Source: Anaerolineales bacterium UBA832 (GTDB taxonomy: Bacteria > Chloroflexota > Anaerolineae > Anaerolineales > UBA11657). Taken from it: DNA of 5,532 nucleotides. The position numbers were made by a program, and so were the translations under genes. Positions 4,340 through 5,532 of the stretch are shown here, piece after piece; the first letter of the stretch is position 1; every line of letters starts with the position of its first letter. The notes under the pieces were generated by a model. It worked only from the letters and a program-made list of their open reading frames with translations, searched no databases and was not told the origin of the DNA. The DNA lies in assembly GCA_002296125.1 (NCBI GenBank), contig DBHI01000089.1, forward strand, positions 18,181 through 23,712, in the 5' to 3' direction.

Positions 4340-5532
4340 ATGAAAGTTACTAAAGAAGAAGCATTTGAATACCATAGTAAAAACAGACCAGGCAAAATAG
4401 AAGTAGTTGCAAGTAAACCATTAGCAACACAACGTGATCTTTCACTAGCTTATACTCCTGGAGTTGCCGACGTTGTACAAGCTATAGCTGAACAAAACGA
4501 AACAGCTTACTCATTTACAGCAAAGGCCAATCTTGTAGCAGTAATATCTAATGGTACTGCAATATTAGGATTAGGAAACTTGGGTGCGTTAGCATCTAAA
4601 CCTGTCATGGAAGGTAAAGGTGTTTTATTCAAACAATTTGCAGATATAGATGTTTTTGATATAGAAATTGATACACAAGACACAGACAAATTAATTGAGA
4701 CAATCCATGCAATCAGTCCTACATTTGGCGGAATCAACTTAGAAGATATCAAATCACCTGAATGTTTCGAGATTGAACAACGTCTAACTGAGTTATTAGA
4801 TATTCCAGTCTTCCATGATGATCAGCATGGTACTGCCATCATTTCCGGAGCCGCTCTAATCAATGCTCTTAAATTGACCGGAAAACGAGCCGAAGAAATA
4901 AAAGTAGTTGTATCAGGTGCAGGTGCAAGTGCAATTTCCTGCTCTGATTTTTACGTCACTTTAGGAGTAAAACCTGAAAACATTCTAATGGTTGATTCTC
5001 AAGGAGTAATTTTTACTGGTAGAGAGAAGGGGATGAACAAATTTAAGGAACGATTTGCAATAGATACCAATCGTCGTACACTTTCAGATGCAATAGATGG
5101 GTCTGATCTCTTTTTAGGACTTTCAATAGCAGACATATTAACAGTAGATATGATCAAAACAATGGGAGATCAACCTATAATTTTTGCGATGGCCAACCCA
5201 AATCCAGAAATAAATTATGAGCTAGCAAGAAAAACCCGGCCTGACGCCCTAGTAGCAACTGGACGTAGTGACTATCCAAACCAAATAAATAATGTATTAG
5301 GATTTCCATTTATATTTCGTGGTGCATTAGACGTAGGGGCACGAAATATAAACACTTCGATGAAAATCGCAGCCACAAAAGCGTTGGCCAGTTTAACTCA
5401 CGAGGATGTACCAGATAGTGTCCTAAAAGCATACAACCTAAAGTCACTCTCATTTGGGCCAGAGTACTTGATTCCCAAACCATTTGATCCTAGAGTATTA
5501 ATTTGGGAAAGTGCAGCTGTTGCAGAAGCAGC
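4340..5532 (+). CDS. maeB: Malic enzyme, MaeB-type, N-terminal 397 residues, 3' end cut by window
   Basis: Malic enzyme oxidatively decarboxylates malate to pyruvate and CO2 with reduction of NAD(P), linking the TCA cycle to pyruvate. The N-terminal malic domain shows RDLSLAYTPGV at 32-42 with the likely catalytic Y38, VAVISNGTAILGLGNLG at 66-82, and GKGVLFKQFADID at 92-104. Metal-binding acids are E135 and D136 in NLEDI and D161 in FHDDQHGTA. The NAD-binding domain has the dinucleotide loop SGAGASA at 192-198, an acidic D219 after the second strand (which hints at NAD but does not prove it), and NPNPE at 286-290. The ATG is preceded by AGGA at 4328-4331 with eight bases of spacing. The visible end, LIPKPFDPRVLIWESAAVAEA, is where hybrid enzymes lead into a phosphotransacetylase-like domain; whether one follows lies outside the window. 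It is divergent from the other genes, with its own promoter. Confidence 0.95.
   Translation, partial: MKVTKEEAFEYHSKNRPGKIEVVASKPLATQRDLSLAYTPGVADVVQAIAEQNETAYSFTAKANLVAVISNGTAILGLGNLGALASKPVMEGKGVLFKQFADIDVFDIEIDTQDTDKLIETIHAISPTFGGINLEDIKSPECFEIEQRLTELLDIPVFHDDQHGTAIISGAALINALKLTGKRAEEIKVVVSGAGASAISCSDFYVTLGVKPENILMVDSQGVIFTGREKGMNKFKERFAIDTNRRTLSDAIDGSDLFLGLSIADILTVDMIKTMGDQPIIFAMANPNPEINYELARKTRPDALVATGRSDYPNQINNVLGFPFIFRGALDVGARNINTSMKIAATKALASLTHEDVPDSVLKAYNLKSLSFGPEYLIPKPFDPRVLIWESAAVAEA

Noticed and set aside
4507..4752. 81-codon minus-strand frame
   Set aside because: It is antisense to the conserved malic domain of the maeB-type gene and shows no family motif.

Overview
This is an AT-rich bacterial window holding five recognisable genes. 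Four lie on the minus strand and read leftward in the order LOG-family gene, proS, rpsO, pnp; a malic enzyme gene (maeB-type) is transcribed divergently on the plus strand. pnp is cut by the left edge and the malic enzyme by the right edge. I see no mobile element, CRISPR array, tRNA or rRNA.

The source is clearly bacterial: it has S15/PNPase in the conserved rpsO-pnp order, Shine-Dalgarno (SD) sequences, and sigma70-like promoters. The prolyl-tRNA synthetase is nevertheless the archaeal/eukaryotic-like form with a C-terminal Zn-binding domain, which occurs patchily in bacteria. The overall flavour of PNPase, ProRS and LOG protein would fit an AT-rich, perhaps uncultivated, lineage such as a marine Chloroflexota relative. 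That placement is a guess from remembered sequence character, not an alignment.

Layout: 1-1502 is pnp (minus, 500 N-terminal residues). 1503-1746 is a long pnp leader with a strongly structured segment. 1747-2016 is rpsO. 2017-2154 is the rpsO promoter and leader. 2155-3597 is proS. 3598-3667 is a short gap with a 10-bp inverted repeat, a possible promoter and a 9-codon reading frame. 3668-4219 is the LOG-family gene. 4220-4339 is a divergent intergenic region with the malic enzyme promoter. 4340-5532 is the malic enzyme gene.

rpsO and pnp link ribosome assembly and RNA decay, and proS supplies charged tRNA, so the minus-strand cluster is mainly translation and RNA metabolism. The most interesting part is the rpsO-pnp spacer. 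It can fold into a 70-nt irregular hairpin (23 pairs over 28 positions) of the kind RNase III cuts. The 3' arm of that hairpin is also complementary to the pnp SD. Together these suggest a switch for PNPase autoregulation related in logic to the E. coli system but different in detail.
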